Source of the DNA: Adiantum capillus-veneris
Lineage: Eukaryota; Streptophyta; Polypodiopsida; Polypodiales; Pteridaceae
Assembly: GCA_014529385.2 (NCBI GenBank)
Contig: CM043953.1
Location: 78,358,872 to 78,422,871, forward strand
Reading direction: 5' to 3'
DNA: 64,000 bases
This document shows, piece after piece, positions 9,732 through 21,598 of the stretch. The notes beneath the pieces are model-generated. The model had not been told where the DNA came from. It was given only the letters and a program-made list of their open reading frames with translations, and did no database searches. How positions within the stretch are numbered: the stretch's first letter is position 1; every line of letters begins with the position of its first letter. A program made the translations under genes and the position numbers.

Positions 9732-11290
9732 ATGGCTGACAATAGTAAAGAGAGTGAAATTAATGTTGATAACTTTGATTTTGCTAATGAGCAGGCTACT
9801 AATGATGGCCCGATGCTTGTTAACTATCTTGTTTCTAGGCTTCAACAAGCCATGGGCAATCCATCCCTCCAAAGTGAAGTGCAATGGCAGCTTCGTGCTC
9901 ATGGGATTCTCCAAGCTCCCCACCATGACGAGAGAGCACCTAGGAAGCCTCCTTGCGAGACTTCCAAAAGAGGCCTCTCTACGATTCAAGAAGAAGAAGA
10001 AGATCCATATGAAGGGCTCAAAAATTTGCTCCTTGATGACGCATCTCTTTCTCAAAGGAGAATTCAAGAGCCCCCACCAAAGGAACGAGAAAGAAGTGAG
10101 TCTCCTGCCAGCTCATCGGAGATGGCTCCACGAAGATGGCGCGCTAAACGCTCTCCATCACCTCCAAAACGGAGAAGACCATCTCACGCTTCTCCACACC
10201 ATAATTCAAAGAGGGATGACAAAAATCAAGAGAAGAAAAAGGCGAGAAAGAGGAAACCCTCTTCTCCATCTTCTTCATCCTCTTCCTCTTATGAAAGTGA
10301 TGGTAAAGACAAAGAAGATCTAGGCAAGAAAGAGGTCACCCTCTTCTCCATCTTCCTCAAATTCTTCACCTTCTGAAGAAAGTGACGGTGCAACCTTTGA
10401 ACCATAAAAAAGAAGAGGCCATAGGAAATCCTATGCCACGTGGAAGAGGTCATCCAAGCTCAAGCAGTTCAAAGAGGGAGGTAAGAGCATCTCTTTCCTT
10501 ACCTACGATGGCACCTTTGGTGCTACGGACAAAGTCTTGGACTTTATCCAATGATTCGATGTTGCGTTTGGAGATGAGGGCTTCACGGAGTCCTCTAAGC
10601 TACACGATGTAGCTATGCACTTTCAAAATTCCGCCAGACAATGGTGGTCTAGCCTACGGGCCAACGGTGAAGCTACAAACATGGAAAGATTTAAGAGCTT
10701 CCATTATGAAGCAGTTTTTGGCCACCGATGCCAAAGACAAAGTACCCACCGAATGGCGAAGCTTGAAGCTCTCTCCCTACGAATCCATTCACAAATATGT
10801 GGACAAGTTTTGGGACTTACAACGCAAAGCCACTGTCTTCCAAAAGTTGGATTTTGGAGAGCAAAAGCAAAAATTTTGTGCGGGTTTAACTGAAGAAATG
10901 GTAGAGTATGTTAACTCTCAAAGGCCACGCACCATATCGGTGGTTATACACCATACTATGGTGGCTTCTCGAATCAATTTCCAAACGGGGGCTAAAAGAA
11001 ATTTTAAGCCCACAGAAAACAAGGGTTCCAATGAGCCTAAGGGGAAGGACAATGTCCAAAAGTCTCCCAAGAGAAACTCCAACAAAGCTAAAGAGAAGGG
11101 AGTTTACAAAGGCAAAAAAAAACTCTCTCTTGAAGAGCTTGAGCGTTATCGCAAGGATAACCGTTGTTTCAGGTGCGGCGAGCAAGGGCATGCGTACCGC
11201 GCTTGTCCCCAAAAGAACACCCCCCATGAGCCTCCTAGAGCTACCTTGGTTGAAATCCAAGAGGAGGAAACTCACCACAAAGGATCTCCT
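9732..11290 (+). pseudogene. Gypsy-A Gag, frameshifted
   Basis: The start ATG at 9732 (MADNSKESEINVDNFDF) is conserved in two other copies, at 22794 and 25088. After about 110 residues comes a basic, serine-rich RS-like stretch (PSPPKRRRPSH, poly-Ser near 10270-10290). The frame breaks near 10330-10376. The retrotransposon Gag capsid domain lies at about 10600-10970 (KYVDKFWDLQRKATVF). The nucleocapsid zinc knuckle CFRCGEQGHAYRAC is near 11170, followed by a weaker second Cys/His group. At least two frameshifts and stops separate these parts, so no full Gag can be made. Confidence 0.88.
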
Positions 11291-13140
11291 CTATGCCATG
11301 CTTGGGGAACGGTAAGAGAACATGATGCTTTTATTCTCTTTGACCTTGGTTCTACTCACGATTTCATATCCACAAAGTTGGCCACCAAGCTAGGCATGCA
11401 AGCTTACGATATCTACCCAGCGGTGCTTTCAAGGGGCAAGAAGCTTCAGTCACTCCCTTAATCGGTAAATTGAGGCTTCATGTCCAAAGCTATGTGGACA
11501 AAGAGGACTTCTTTATCTCTCCTCTCAAGCATGAGGATGTAATTCTAGGGGCACCATGGTTTGATCGCATGGCTGTCAATGTTAAATTCCCTGAAAGGAG
11601 AATCTCCTTTAGGTTCAGGGAAAAAGATATGTACATAGATGCGAAGGAAATGGGTAACACCATACCCATTGTACATACGCAAGCTTTCAATAAGTCAATA
11701 AAGACCTCTATTTCTGTGTACATGATTTTTGTTAAAGACTCTCAAAACGAATCTAATGTTTTAGCAAAAGAAAATATACACAGTAAAAAAGAATTAGAGT
11801 TATCCAATTTTCTCAAGGGGTTTCAAGATGTCTTTATTGATGACATCCCTTGTGAGCTACCTCCTAAACGAGGCAATGATGACCATGCAATTGAACTTCT
11901 TCTAGGAAGCTCACCGCCTAACAAACCTCCTTGTAGAGTTTCTCAAGATCAACAAGAGGAGATTATGTGGCAAGTGCATGAGTTAGTTGAGAAGGGCATG
12001 GCTAGGCCTAGATCATCTCCATTTTGTTCTCTTGTGCTATTAGTGCAAAAGAAAGACGGCATATATCATATGTGTGTCGACAATAGAGCACTAAATAGGA
12101 TCACTATCAAGAATAGGTTTCCCGTTCCACGGGTAGAAGACCTATTTGATAAGCTACAAGGGTCCACCTACTTCAATAGAATTGAACTAGTGGCTATCAT
12201 CAAATAAAGATAGTTGATCAAGACATTATAAAGACCGCATTTTGCACTATGTTTGGTCTTTACAAATACATTGTCATGCCTTTTGGCTTGACCAATGCAC
12301 CAACCACATTCAACCGCTTGATGGAGAAGCTATTCAAGCCTCACCAAACCTTTTCTGGAGTGCTCTTTGATGATGTCATCATCTACTCTAATTTATTAGA
12401 CGAACACAAGCAACACCTTCAGGTAATATTTCAAGTTCTAAGAGAAAATAAACTTTATGTTAATCGAAAGAAAAGTGAATTTTTCTTACAAGAGATTCAG
12501 TATTTAGGTCACATTATCTCTCAAGATGGCATCCAAATGGATCCATCAAAATTAGAGGTAATAAAAGGATGGCCTAAACCAAGGAATCTTCATGAACTAA
12601 GAAGCTTTATAGGTATATGTGCATACTATAGACTCTTCATAGAAAAGTTCTCCCTAATAGCAGGACCATTACATGACCTAACAATGAAAAACCTTAGGTA
12701 TACATGGTCTGCCAAGGAGAACAATGCTTTCGAAAAGCTTATCTCTCAACCTGTGCTTACACTACCGGATCTCTCAAAGCCATCAGAGGTCCAATGTGAT
12801 GCTTGTGGTGATTGCCTTGGAGCTGTTTTGCTCCAAGAAGGGCACACCATAGCCTATGAAAGTAAAGGCTCGACCCTTTTGAGCAAGCTCTAGGCATATA
12901 TAAAACAAAACTCCTCGCAGTTCTACATGCCTTATGCTCATGGAAGCATTATTTATTGGGGACTCCTTTCATTCTTCGATTGGATCACCAAAGTCTTAAG
13001 TACTTCATGATGCAGACCAAGCTCTCCGACAAACAAATGAGGTGGGTACATTTCCTTTCGCAATTTCATTTTCATATTGCTCACATTGCTGGCAAGCATA
13101 ATCAAGTAGCCGATGCACTCTCAAGATGACCGAGAGTCAA
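11291..13140 (+). pseudogene. Gypsy-A protease, reverse transcriptase and RNase H
   Basis: The protease active site reads D-L-G-S-T (FDLGSTHDFIS) near 11341, with the flap/C-terminal part VILGAPWF near 11540. RT runs from about 11900: KDGIYHMCVDNRALN, then a frameshift near 12190, then MPFGLTNAPTTFNRLMEKLF and the catalytic FDDVIIYS near 12366. RNase H covers about 12690-13130: VQCDACGDCLGAVLLQEG, DHQSLKYFM and HNQVADALSR. Several stops and shifts interrupt it. It would convert element RNA to DNA if intact. Confidence 0.9.
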
Positions 13141-13141
13141 T

Positions 13142-14540
13142 GTGGTTTCCATAGCAACTCACAATGATCTATCTGCTATGATAGATGAGTATGCTATTAA
13201 TCCCGATTTTAGAGATGTGATTTCAGCCCTTGCACTAGGGAAGAAAGAGGAACCATTTACTTTACAAGATGGTTATCTTCTCTATGGTAATAGACTATGC
13301 GTTACTAACTCACTACGTGAGAAAGTAATGTATAAATCTCATGCTCCTCCTTATGCGGGGCATAGAGGGATTCAATCTACCCTAAAGGGGATTGAAACAT
13401 ATTTCTGTTGGCCTACCATGAAAGCAAACATACAAGAGTATGTTTCTAAATGTGTGTATGCCAAAAGACGATGATAGAGGGAAGCAACCTGGATTGCTTC
13501 AACCTTTGCCAATCCCTAATTCACCATGGGAGAGCATATCCATGGATTTTATCTTTGGATTGCCTAAGTCTATCCATGGGAATACGGGAATATGGATGAT
13601 AGTAGAAAGTTTCAATAAACAAGCTCATTTTATACCTGTCAAAAAGACTATCAAAGCCCATCAAATGGCAACCCTCTTCATTTCACAAATCTTCAAGTAC
13701 CATGGCTTGCCAATGTCCATAGTGTCGGATAGAGATCCTAGAATGACCAGTAATTTTTGGGAGGGTCTCTTTGAGAATTTAGGAACAAGGCTAAATTTCC
13801 CTTTGGCCTATCACCCGCAAACGGATGGCCAAAGTGAAATAGCTAACCTAACAATTCTCGATCTACTAAAAGCCTATATAATGGAAGTAGATCAAAGATA
13901 CCAATGGAGAAGTACTTACCCTTAGTGGAGTATGCCTTCAATAACACTGTACATACATCCACGGGAAAAGTACCTTTTGAGGTAATTGAGGGAAGATAAA
14001 AAAGTCCCCTGCTACTTAAGGTACACGGGAAGATCTTTGCTGCAGATGAGTATAGCCGAGACCTACAAGAATCTTTCCAAAAGATTAAGGATGCTATCTC
14101 TATCTCATAGCAAAGGCAAAAGGCTGCTGCTGATAAGCACAGAAGAGACCAAGCCTTTAAAGAAAATGATTGGGTCTTACTCAAATTTCCCAAGGCTCGA
14201 TTAAGGCACACGACGGGCAAGAATCCTACGGGACACCAAAAGTACTATGCTAAGTTAGCAAAAAGGTACTATGGTCCCTTCCAAATTCTTAGGCGAATCA
14301 ACGAGATGGCCTATCAACTCAAGTTGCCCAGCCATTGGCTCATACACAATGCTTTTCATGTGACCCTACTAAAGCCTTACAAAGGAGAGCCACCTCAAGA
14401 ACCAACTATTGAAGACCCACCGGAGATCGAGGACCAAGAAGAGGTGCTGTAGCCCGAGTCCAAGCCCGAGTCCATCCTCTGACATGAAGACAAGGTACTA
14501 AGAGGCGGTAAGACTATCCGATGATATCTTATTAAGTTTA
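13142..14540 (+). pseudogene. Gypsy-A integrase with chromodomain-like C-terminus
   Basis: The zinc-binding N-terminus has HAPPYAGHRG then CVYAK where the Gypsy-B copy has CVVC, so the second cysteine is lost or shifted. The catalytic core follows: D in SMDFIFGLP, D in VSDRDPRM near 13727, E near 13838 (HPQTDGQSEI). The C-terminal part has the conserved block [10 protein letters not shown] and then a short basic/aromatic segment (DKVLRGGKTI...FKNYPFEDARW) that looks like a chromodomain tail, as in chromovirus integrases. It has several stops. Confidence 0.87.
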
Positions 14541-14989
14541 AGAATTATCCTTTTGAAGATGCTAGATGGATGCAAGGCATACAAATTAAAGGATAACCTA
14601 AACCTTGTCAATGCTTACAATGCTTCCCAAGAGTAAGCAAATGTACAAATGTTAAAAATGAACAAAGTTTTTGTCTTATGAGACTCTCTTTTTATTTATT
14701 GCAAACAAAAATGAAGTAGTATGCATGCTTAGATCAAGTTTGCGGAGACGACGTCTCTTGAACACCAAGTAGAGCTTGTCACTCTACTATGGAAGATTGA
14801 TAGGACTAATGTGCAGACACGCTTGCGGCAGCTTAGGCTCTCAAGCGCCAAATGGACTAGTCATCCATTTGGGAACGATGTCGTAGGGTAACATAGGGAT
14901 CCTCTACCCGCTAGAAAAAGGACTAATGAATATGATTTATCTTCTCTACCCCATAGTCAAGGACGACTATGATTTTGAGAGAGAGGTAA
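14541..14989 (+). other. Gypsy-A 3' untranslated region and polypurine tract
   Basis: No coding evidence. It ends in the purine run GAGAGAGAGGTAA directly before the LTR start TGTCATAATAAC. A matching region precedes the Gypsy-B 3' LTR. Confidence 0.8.
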
Positions 14990-15628
14990 TGTCATAATAA
15001 CGAATATCTAATTCTCCTAAATGATTTTCTCATGTTAAGCTGATCATTTAATATGGGGAAGTGCCATGGGAGAAAAAGCTAGAATATTGGTTAAGCTGGC
15101 AGACCGGCCACAATAGGGATCCAAAAGAGGGAAAACAGGGATCCAAAGGGGGGGCCATCTGCAAAAGATCTATGTGCAACAATGGGCTTAAAAGACCCTA
15201 AGGTTCAGCCCATTAAGACTTCCAAAATGCTAAGGTTCCAAAATTCAAAGGTTGTGTCCAAGCGTCAAAGCTTAGGAAATTTGGATGCTTTGTCTGTGTG
15301 TACAAAAGTCTTCACAAGTCCCTACATAGGAGGGGGCGAGCCCAAGAAGTCGCGAATGAGAGAGAAACACCCACACACACTCACAAGCTTCATTTGTACA
15401 CAAGGGGGAAGAGGGACACATGTCAGCTGCCTAGGCCAGATGCCCATAAGGTGTACTCAAATCCTATTGGGTGGCCATGGAGGTGGACCAATGAGAATTA
15501 GGCTAGAGTAAATCTAGTTTAATTAACTTAAAAACACTTAATAAAATAACCAATAAGAAGAGAGGGGGCTGATTTTTCAAAGGCCATTATCCACACACAC
15601 TCACACAAGCCCATGTGTAGAGTAAGAA

Positions 15629-15678
<50 letters not shown>

Positions 15679-16339
15679 AAGCTTTAATGGAAAGCTTATC
15701 ACCTACTCCAAGCTTGTAAGAAGGTAGGCCCACACCAACAACTGTTGGCTTTGTGATGCAAATCCAACCAAGAGCCAAGCTTCAATGCATGCTCATCTCC
15801 TCTACCATGCTAATTACTAAGCTAAGCTATGCTAATATGAGTGATTATGTGAGGAGATGTACATCTTTCCCGTAAGACTACTCCATATTCCTCTCAATCT
15901 ACTCTCATACCCCGCTAGCTCTCACCATCTTTGAAGGTGTGTGAGGTCTTGGGTCTGAGACCGTGAGGGAATCGATGTTGTGTTTGATAAGTGTTTTGGT
16001 TAGTGCTTGAAGTTTCCATCTTCATTGCACTAGCTAGTATTGAAGGAACACAAAGAATTGTATTGTAAAATGTCTCTCTTGATGGGAGAAACCATAATAC
16101 AAAGCCTTTTGGAGGGGGGACCGGCTCCATGCAAATCCGGTCCTCAAATGTTGTCAATTGCTTAATTTCTCTCTCTTTTGAAGTATTGTTCATGCTATCT
16201 AACTAGGTGTTATACTTTTTGTTGCTGTCTCCACCCAAGCACTCTTGTTATTCTCATTAGGAATCTATTCTAATGAAATGCTCACTATGTTCATGCTATT
16301 TTTCGCTACACACAAGTTACTAGACCATTAAATGTTACA
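14990..16339 (+). repeat. 3' LTR of Gypsy-A (1350 bp)
   Basis: Starts TGTCATAATAAC and ends AATGTTACA, giving TGT...ACA ends. It contains one ATTGG...CCAAT pair (15466 and 15488) and a long CT tract at 15631-15674. Compared with the Gypsy-B LTRs it lacks about 300 bp holding the other three such pairs. TTGCA follows at 16340-16344. Confidence 0.93.
15631..15674. repeat. (CT)n microsatellite in Gypsy-A LTR
   Basis: About 22 CT repeats. The same LTR position in the Gypsy-B copies carries short (21712-21730) and long (51053-51111) CT runs. Confidence 0.95.
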
Positions 16340-16344
16340 TTGCA

Positions 16345-16599
16345 ATACCTGGCTCCACTGAAGTCTGTGAACATTTGGGAGTTCTCTAAATCTGGCTTTA
16401 CTCTGATCAACAGGATCTTGGCTCTTGTGCTGCTTTTACTGCTCATCAAGTATCTATGGCCTTCTGAATCTGCATATAAGACCTTATCTCCATTGTAGCT
16501 ATATAGCTGTAAAATCTGCTTTGTTGCACTTGTACCTGCGTTGCCAATGCTACTAGCTTGCTCTGCTGTACTTGAACTCTCGGCTCGATTTGAGTCCAT
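16345..16599 (-). CDS. Unknown ORF, interrupted by Gypsy-A
   Basis: Begins MDSNRAESSSTAEQ with a Ser/Ala-rich start, then a more ordered segment (QLYSYNGDKVLYADSEGHR). The frame is open up to the Gypsy-A insertion, so its remainder would lie left of the window. I do not recognise it. It could belong to Gypsy-E or to a separate insertion. The composition looks like real coding sequence, but support is thin. Confidence 0.35.
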
Positions 16600-16619
16600 G
16601 TCAACTTGTTCTGTAAAAA

Positions 16620-17416
16620 CTGTCTCCTATTAAATTCTGGTATTGATTAGCAAAATTTCTCCTCCTCGGGTTTGATAACACTGCTATAACCAAAGCACTT
16701 TTGCAGTTGATTGCTCTTCAGACTCACAAGAGTTGATTAACTCTAGCTTAAAAGTTTCAGAATTGATTGCATCCCTTGAAATGATTAAAATATGGGCTCT
16801 GAATAGCCTAATCTGCAATCCACCGTGATTTGTCCCTGTTGTTCCGTTGGATGCTCAATTTTCAGTGCAATTACTTGCACTTGCCAATTTCTAGCATGCA
16901 AAATTTTGAAATTTGCTTAACGCTCCACTGCTTCGAGTTGATCGTTTTCTCGCTTTTTTTTGGCTATTCTGATTCACTTTGCGTGGTGTAATCTTCTTGG
17001 ATTTGTTTTTTTTTTACTTGCTCGATTTGTGCTGTTTTCTCGATGTGGGACACTCTCGGCTTTTCTTTTTTGCTTTTTTGTCTCTTTTTGGCTTTTTTGA
17101 AGGTTCTATGAAATTTTTATGATTTATTGGGATTTTTCGAGTCAGTTTTTTTTCAAAGATTTTTTTTGAGTTTTGTGAAATTTTTATAATTTTTGTGATT
17201 TATCTATGAATTGTTTTCGATTTTGTATGAAGTTTTTATGAGGTTTTTATTTTTTTGTGGATATTTTGATTTTTTAATGAATTCTTTATGAGGTTTTTAT
17301 TTTTTTGTGAATTTTTAATGATTTTTTTAATTTTTGTGATTTTATAATCCCTTTTTAAATTTTTTTATTGGATTTTTATTTTATTTTTATTATTTTTCCC
17401 TTTTTTCCTTTTTTTT
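16620..17416. other. T-rich low-complexity tract
   Basis: Long runs of T with scattered G and little A or C on the plus strand, strongest at 16900-17416. No gene is seen. It begins exactly where the protease frame (on the minus strand) turns into poly-Lys codons, so it has replaced or invaded the rest of pol. Confidence 0.75.
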
Positions 17417-18190
17417 CCACATTGCTTTGGTGGCTATGCCAATTCCGGCTCCACTATCCACCAGTATTGCTACCGATTTTACTTCTTTGTACTCCACAGG
17501 CAAGGCCGTGTTTCCTTCTTCTCCTTCACAATAGTCTCCTACGTTGTTCACTAGTACCGGCTCATGTTTAATTTGTTTCGAGGTTGGTTATTCATTGTTA
17601 GTGTTTCTGGAGAAACAATTGGTGGCGGAATTACTAGCCCTATTTTCTCCAAAAAAAATTCCCACCTCTTCCCAAAGATGAGGTCTTATATGCAGTGACT
17701 CTGATAGAGTTAGTGTACAACAGATAGGGGATGACATTACCTCATGAAGAGTTTTGGTATCCATCATCTTAAGATTAGCTTTCCATTGAGATGGTACTTT
17801 TTTAACTTCTGATTTGCTTTTATGGTTGCCGATGAATGAAGGTAACATTTTCAACGATCGAGGTTTGCTGTCTTCCGACATTTTTGTACCTGCATCACCA
17901 TACAATGATCGGATATCATTTGGGTAGAGTTCATGTTCGAGGTGGATCTCCGTGATAGGGGCTGACTGAAGTGTTGCACTTCCATCTTTTCTATTTCGGA
18001 TATCCTCCCACCGATCTTGTGGCCATTGTTCTTCCAATTCAGGAATTGGCATAGGTGCTTGTGAATACATTCCATCTGTTGTATTGGCTACCATTCTTGT
18101 ATCCAAAGGTGTTTCATTTACCGAATCTGTTTGGTCTCCATCTTTGATCCCTCAGTCCTTTAACGCTTGAATCTTTTCACGGATTAACAC
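17417..18190 (-). pseudogene. Gypsy-E Gag C-terminus and aspartic protease
   Basis: The frame opens near 18190 (NTTEVLIREKIQALKD), with a stop before MDTRMVANTT at 18106. It contains a linker seen before proteases of this type (LTLSESLHIRPHLWEEVG). After a frame change near 17590 comes a protease with YCEGEEGNTALP, then the catalytic D-S-G-A at about 17447-17460 (ILVDSGAGIGIATKAMW). The sequence then dissolves into poly-Lys. The protease would cut the Gag-Pol polyprotein. Gag capsid and zinc knuckles are not found upstream. Confidence 0.7.
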
Positions 18191-19026
18191 CTCGGTTGTA
18201 TTGGGGGGGGGGTTCACCCGGAGAGAGAAGAAGAAGAAGAGTATTTTAATGTCGATGAAAACTATCCCAACAGACCGTGAAGATTTGTCCACCGACGAGG
18301 AACTTTTATGCGCCGCAAGGCAAGGTGTCGAAGCTCAAAATCCCGTTTTTTTATTATTCAATTGTACAAAAATGCCAAAAATAGGACCAAAATTAGCCAA
18401 AACGCTAAAAAATCACCCGCAAATTAAAAAAATCACCAAAAAATCCAAATTTGTTTAGAAATCTTAGAAAATCATCGACAATCACAATCAAACACTTTTG
18501 ACATGCAAAAGTACACCAAAAATAGAAGTTTTTATCGAAAATGCCAGATTCGACAAAATCATAAATCTAGCCGCCGAAAATAGTAAAACGCTTAAAATTT
18601 GACAAACGAAAGCCCAAATGCGCTCAAAATCAAGCCGTAAGCACACATTCAAAATAGCTCATAAAGATCGCAAAATATCAAATTTTTATCGAATTAAGCA
18701 AAAATTAGCAAAAAAATTACAAAAGTTATCTGAAAATTTTCCTTTTTTAAAAAAAAAATTCTCCACACATAGGGGATTAGTGTAGCCAAATAAAATCACA
18801 AAGATCACATCAATTCAATTTCCAAACAATTTGATCAATAAAATCCAAACTAGGCAATTAAATCGGTAAATTTAGTGGCAAAATTAGGTAAAAAATTGAT
18901 GCATTTAGAGTGTGTAAATCCCTGTTTTGAGCTAAAATGTAGCAATTAACCATTACACATATCAAATATGCAATCGAAAATTGAATTAATCATGCCCATT
19001 AAGCACTTTTTAGGCGCGCGTGCGCG

Positions 19027-19092
<66 letters not shown>

Positions 19093-19892
19093 TAATTGGC
19101 AGTTTTTATCAATCTTTAGGTGCGCACACAGAATGGTTAATCTTGTCGAAATTGCAATGTGATTTCATAAATCTTTAGTTGGGCATGACCGCAACACAAA
19201 TCAATCATCACAATTGAAAAATCATTAACCACACATTGATTTTTAGGTGCACAAACAAGGGCAAAATAGTGCACACACCTAAAATTAGGCCTACACACAC
19301 TCAATTAGAATTCCCACACACTTGATTTTAGTGCACACACACTTGCAATTGACCATTCAAGCATGCAATTAGATCAATTAAGCACACAATTAGCAACACA
19401 CATTCACCAATTAATAATTGAACTTGTCAACTTCATACGCCACCAAATCTGGAAAATTTCGGCATTACGACGGCGTGAAAATGAACAATCCAAAAATTTT
19501 CATAGCATCAACATTGCATTGCAACAACATGGCATTGACATTGCATCATCATTGTGGAGTCTCTACACAATTCTACACATCTTTAATTTCTAGGGATGTT
19601 GAGAATACCACCTTGATTACCTTTCCAATAAAGATCGATTGACGGTTGAAAGCTTCAATCCTTCGTAGAAAATTAGTGTGTAATTTAGCAAAATTAGTGA
19701 AATTAGCAAGGCGTTAAAGTGAAATTAGAGTGTGTAAACACACAATTGGCAAGATACGGTGACAACTTAGGGAATAATGAACACATTGCTTCATGCACAC
19801 ACATCCAAAATCCAGAAAAACATAAACACACAAGGGAAATTAATGAGGAAACACATCCGATTATGCCACAATTGCACTAGTGTAGGCCATCA
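18191..19892 (-). other. Leader region of Gypsy-E, no gene seen
   Basis: A-rich on the plus strand at about 18350-18960, then a GC/AC repeat (19011-19090) and many CACAC motifs. No frame with coding character on either strand. Confidence 0.55.
19011..19090. repeat. Compound (GC)n(AC)n microsatellite
   Basis: GCGCGCGTGCGCGCGC runs directly into about 32 AC repeats. Alternating purine-pyrimidine throughout. Confidence 0.95.
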
Positions 19893-19910
19893 TCCCCGAC
19901 AACGACGCCA
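19893..19910 (-). other. Primer-binding site, tRNA-Asp type, of Gypsy-E
   Basis: On the minus strand TGGCGTCGTTGTCGGGGA, close to the Athila/Tat PBS and two bases from the LTR end at 19913. A more canonical version (TGGCGCCGCTGCCGGGGA) is at 44647-44664 in Gypsy-F. Confidence 0.82.
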
Positions 19911-19912
19911 AA

Positions 19913-20710
19913 TGTTGGGGGTTCCATCGTTGCATAGCTCCATTGACCAACAAAATTATCAATCCGAAAGGATGAGCTACCCGGCTAGGGCATGGAAACA
20001 CTGACACGGTTAGTGAGCTAATCATGGCAACACAAATGGTAAACTCTATGAGATGAGCTTCTCGGCCTATGGAGGAACTAAGCCACAATGAAGGCAATCT
20101 CCACATCCACTTCCCTTCACCTCTAATCAACCCAATCACACACACTAACGATTGCAAGACGCACACAACACTAATCCTATCATGCAACACAGTAATCGCA
20201 AGCACACACACATAGATCTATCGAGCAATCAAACCTACATGCACACACAAGCAAAAGAGGTCAATCACACAAGATTAAAGAGAGACATAGATCTATTGAG
20301 CACCACACTCCAGTCAAACCTAAATGCACACACAAACAAAAAGGGGAAATTACACAAGATTAGAGAGGGATTAACCATTAATTAGTTACGATCTAGCTAA
20401 TCAAATCATCATTAGTAATCATAAGAAGCATGAGAGGGCATAGAGAAAGAGAAATAAGCATTGACTATACTATTAACCAAGTCACATGAGCAAGGAGAAG
20501 CTCAAGGACTCCATAGCCACACACCTCAAGAGCTCTCACCAAAGAATGCTTTCAACAAATGAGCTTGAGAACCCTAATTTCTTTTACACATTGCTTTATA
20601 TACCTAGGGTAAAAAAATGCAATGTTCGGGAGCCCAAGGCCTTTAGGGCTCCACCAGTTATTGAAGCTGCTACCTAAGCACACTAACTGACCTATTCTTT
20701 ACAGATTGGA
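19913..20710 (-). repeat. 5' LTR of Gypsy-E, cut by Gypsy-B
   Basis: On the plus strand it starts TGTTGGGG next to the PBS. A minus-strand TATA-like box (TATATAAAG) is at about 20588-20597. That leaves only about 110 bp of U3 before the Gypsy-B insertion, so the LTR probably continued beyond 51784. No second copy is in the window, so the outer end is unknown. Confidence 0.6.
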
Positions 20711-21084
20711 TGTCATAATAACTAATATCTAATTCTCCTAAATGATTTTCTCATGTTAAACTGATCATTTCATATGGGAAAGTGCCAGGGGAGAAAAAGC
20801 TATAATATTGGTTAAGCTGGCAGACTGGCTACAATAGGGATCCAAAGGAGGAAAAATAGGGATCCAAAGGGGGGGCCATCTGCAAAAGAGCAACGTGCAA
20901 CAATGGGCTCCAAAGACCTTAGGGTTTAGCCCATTAAGAACTTCCAAAATGCTAAGGTTCCAAAATTCAAAGGTAAGTCCAAATGGTCAAGCTTAGTGGT
21001 ATTGGATGCTTTGTAAGTGTACAAAAAGTCCTCAAGTGGTCCTAGATTGATGGGAGCGAGTTTTTTTAGTAGGGGATGAGAGAG

Positions 21085-21192
<108 letters not shown>

Positions 21193-21274
21193 ATGCAAGC
21201 CCCTTTACACAAAGGGAATAAGGGACACATGTCAGCTCCCTAGCCCAGTTGCCCCCAAGGTGTACCCAAATCCT

Positions 21275-21598
21275 ATTGGATGGCCATAGAGGCGGACCAA
21301 TGAGAATTAGGCTAGAGTAAATTTAGTTTAATTCATTCAAAAACACTTGATAAAAGAACCAGTAAGATTTAAGCTCTCTAGAAGACTATTGGACAATCTC
21401 CCAAGGGGTCCAATGAACATTCAACAGCCCAATGGCTTGCCTGCTTCTTATTGGCCAGAAGACAAAGGGGTCCAATGAGAGTTTAGTTGCATTATTTATT
21501 TACCTAAAGCTCTCACAAACGGGGAAAGGGGGACACATGTCACAAGGCTATCACTTATGCCTCTTAATTCCTATTGGCTAAGCTTGGAAAGGTCCAAT
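21275..21598 (+). promoter_or_regulatory. Four inverted ATTGG/CCAAT pairs at fixed spacing
   Basis: ATTGG starts at 21275, 21388, 21450 and 21573. Each is followed by CCAAT starting at 21297, 21410, 21472 and 21594, so the spacing is 22, 22, 22 and 21 bp. CCAAT is the core of NF-Y sites. A role in LTR transcription is inference. The 3' LTR keeps three of the pairs intact. Confidence 0.6.

Larger units (their letters stand above)
5404..16339 (+). mobile_element. Gypsy-A, chromovirus-like LTR retrotransposon, interrupted
   Basis: A Ty3/gypsy element in the order gag, protease, RT, RNase H, integrase, C-terminal chromodomain-like region. RT before integrase defines Gypsy. The 5' LTR is split by Copia-1; its right part survives at 5404-5723. 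The leader is split by Copia-2 (5848-9433). The 3' LTR ends at 16339 followed by TTGCA, the expected right target duplication. All reading frames are broken. It is a paralogue of Gypsy-B at 20711-51779, which serves as an empty-site reference for insertions. Confidence 0.93.
16345..20710 (-). mobile_element. Gypsy-E, degraded Athila/Tat-like element
   Basis: Minus-strand remnants: part of a 5' LTR at 19913-20710, a tRNA-Asp-like PBS at 19893-19910, a leader, and a gag-protease fragment at 17417-18190. Domains beyond protease are missing, or replaced by T-rich sequence (16620-17416) and an unknown ORF. Gypsy-A cut it at 16340 and Gypsy-B at 20710, so its other parts probably lie outside these insertions. 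The gag-protease type matches the first protease of Gypsy-F, suggesting the same lineage. Confidence 0.7.

Noticed and set aside
17368-17571. Hydrophobic 67-codon plus-strand frame as a membrane peptide
   Set aside because: It is the complement of the Gypsy-E protease and T-rich tract; the hydrophobicity comes from poly-T.
16345-20710. Inverted repeat formed by the T-rich and A-rich tracts
   Set aside because: The tracts share composition but I could not align them as reverse complements over any useful length; kept only as a compositional observation.
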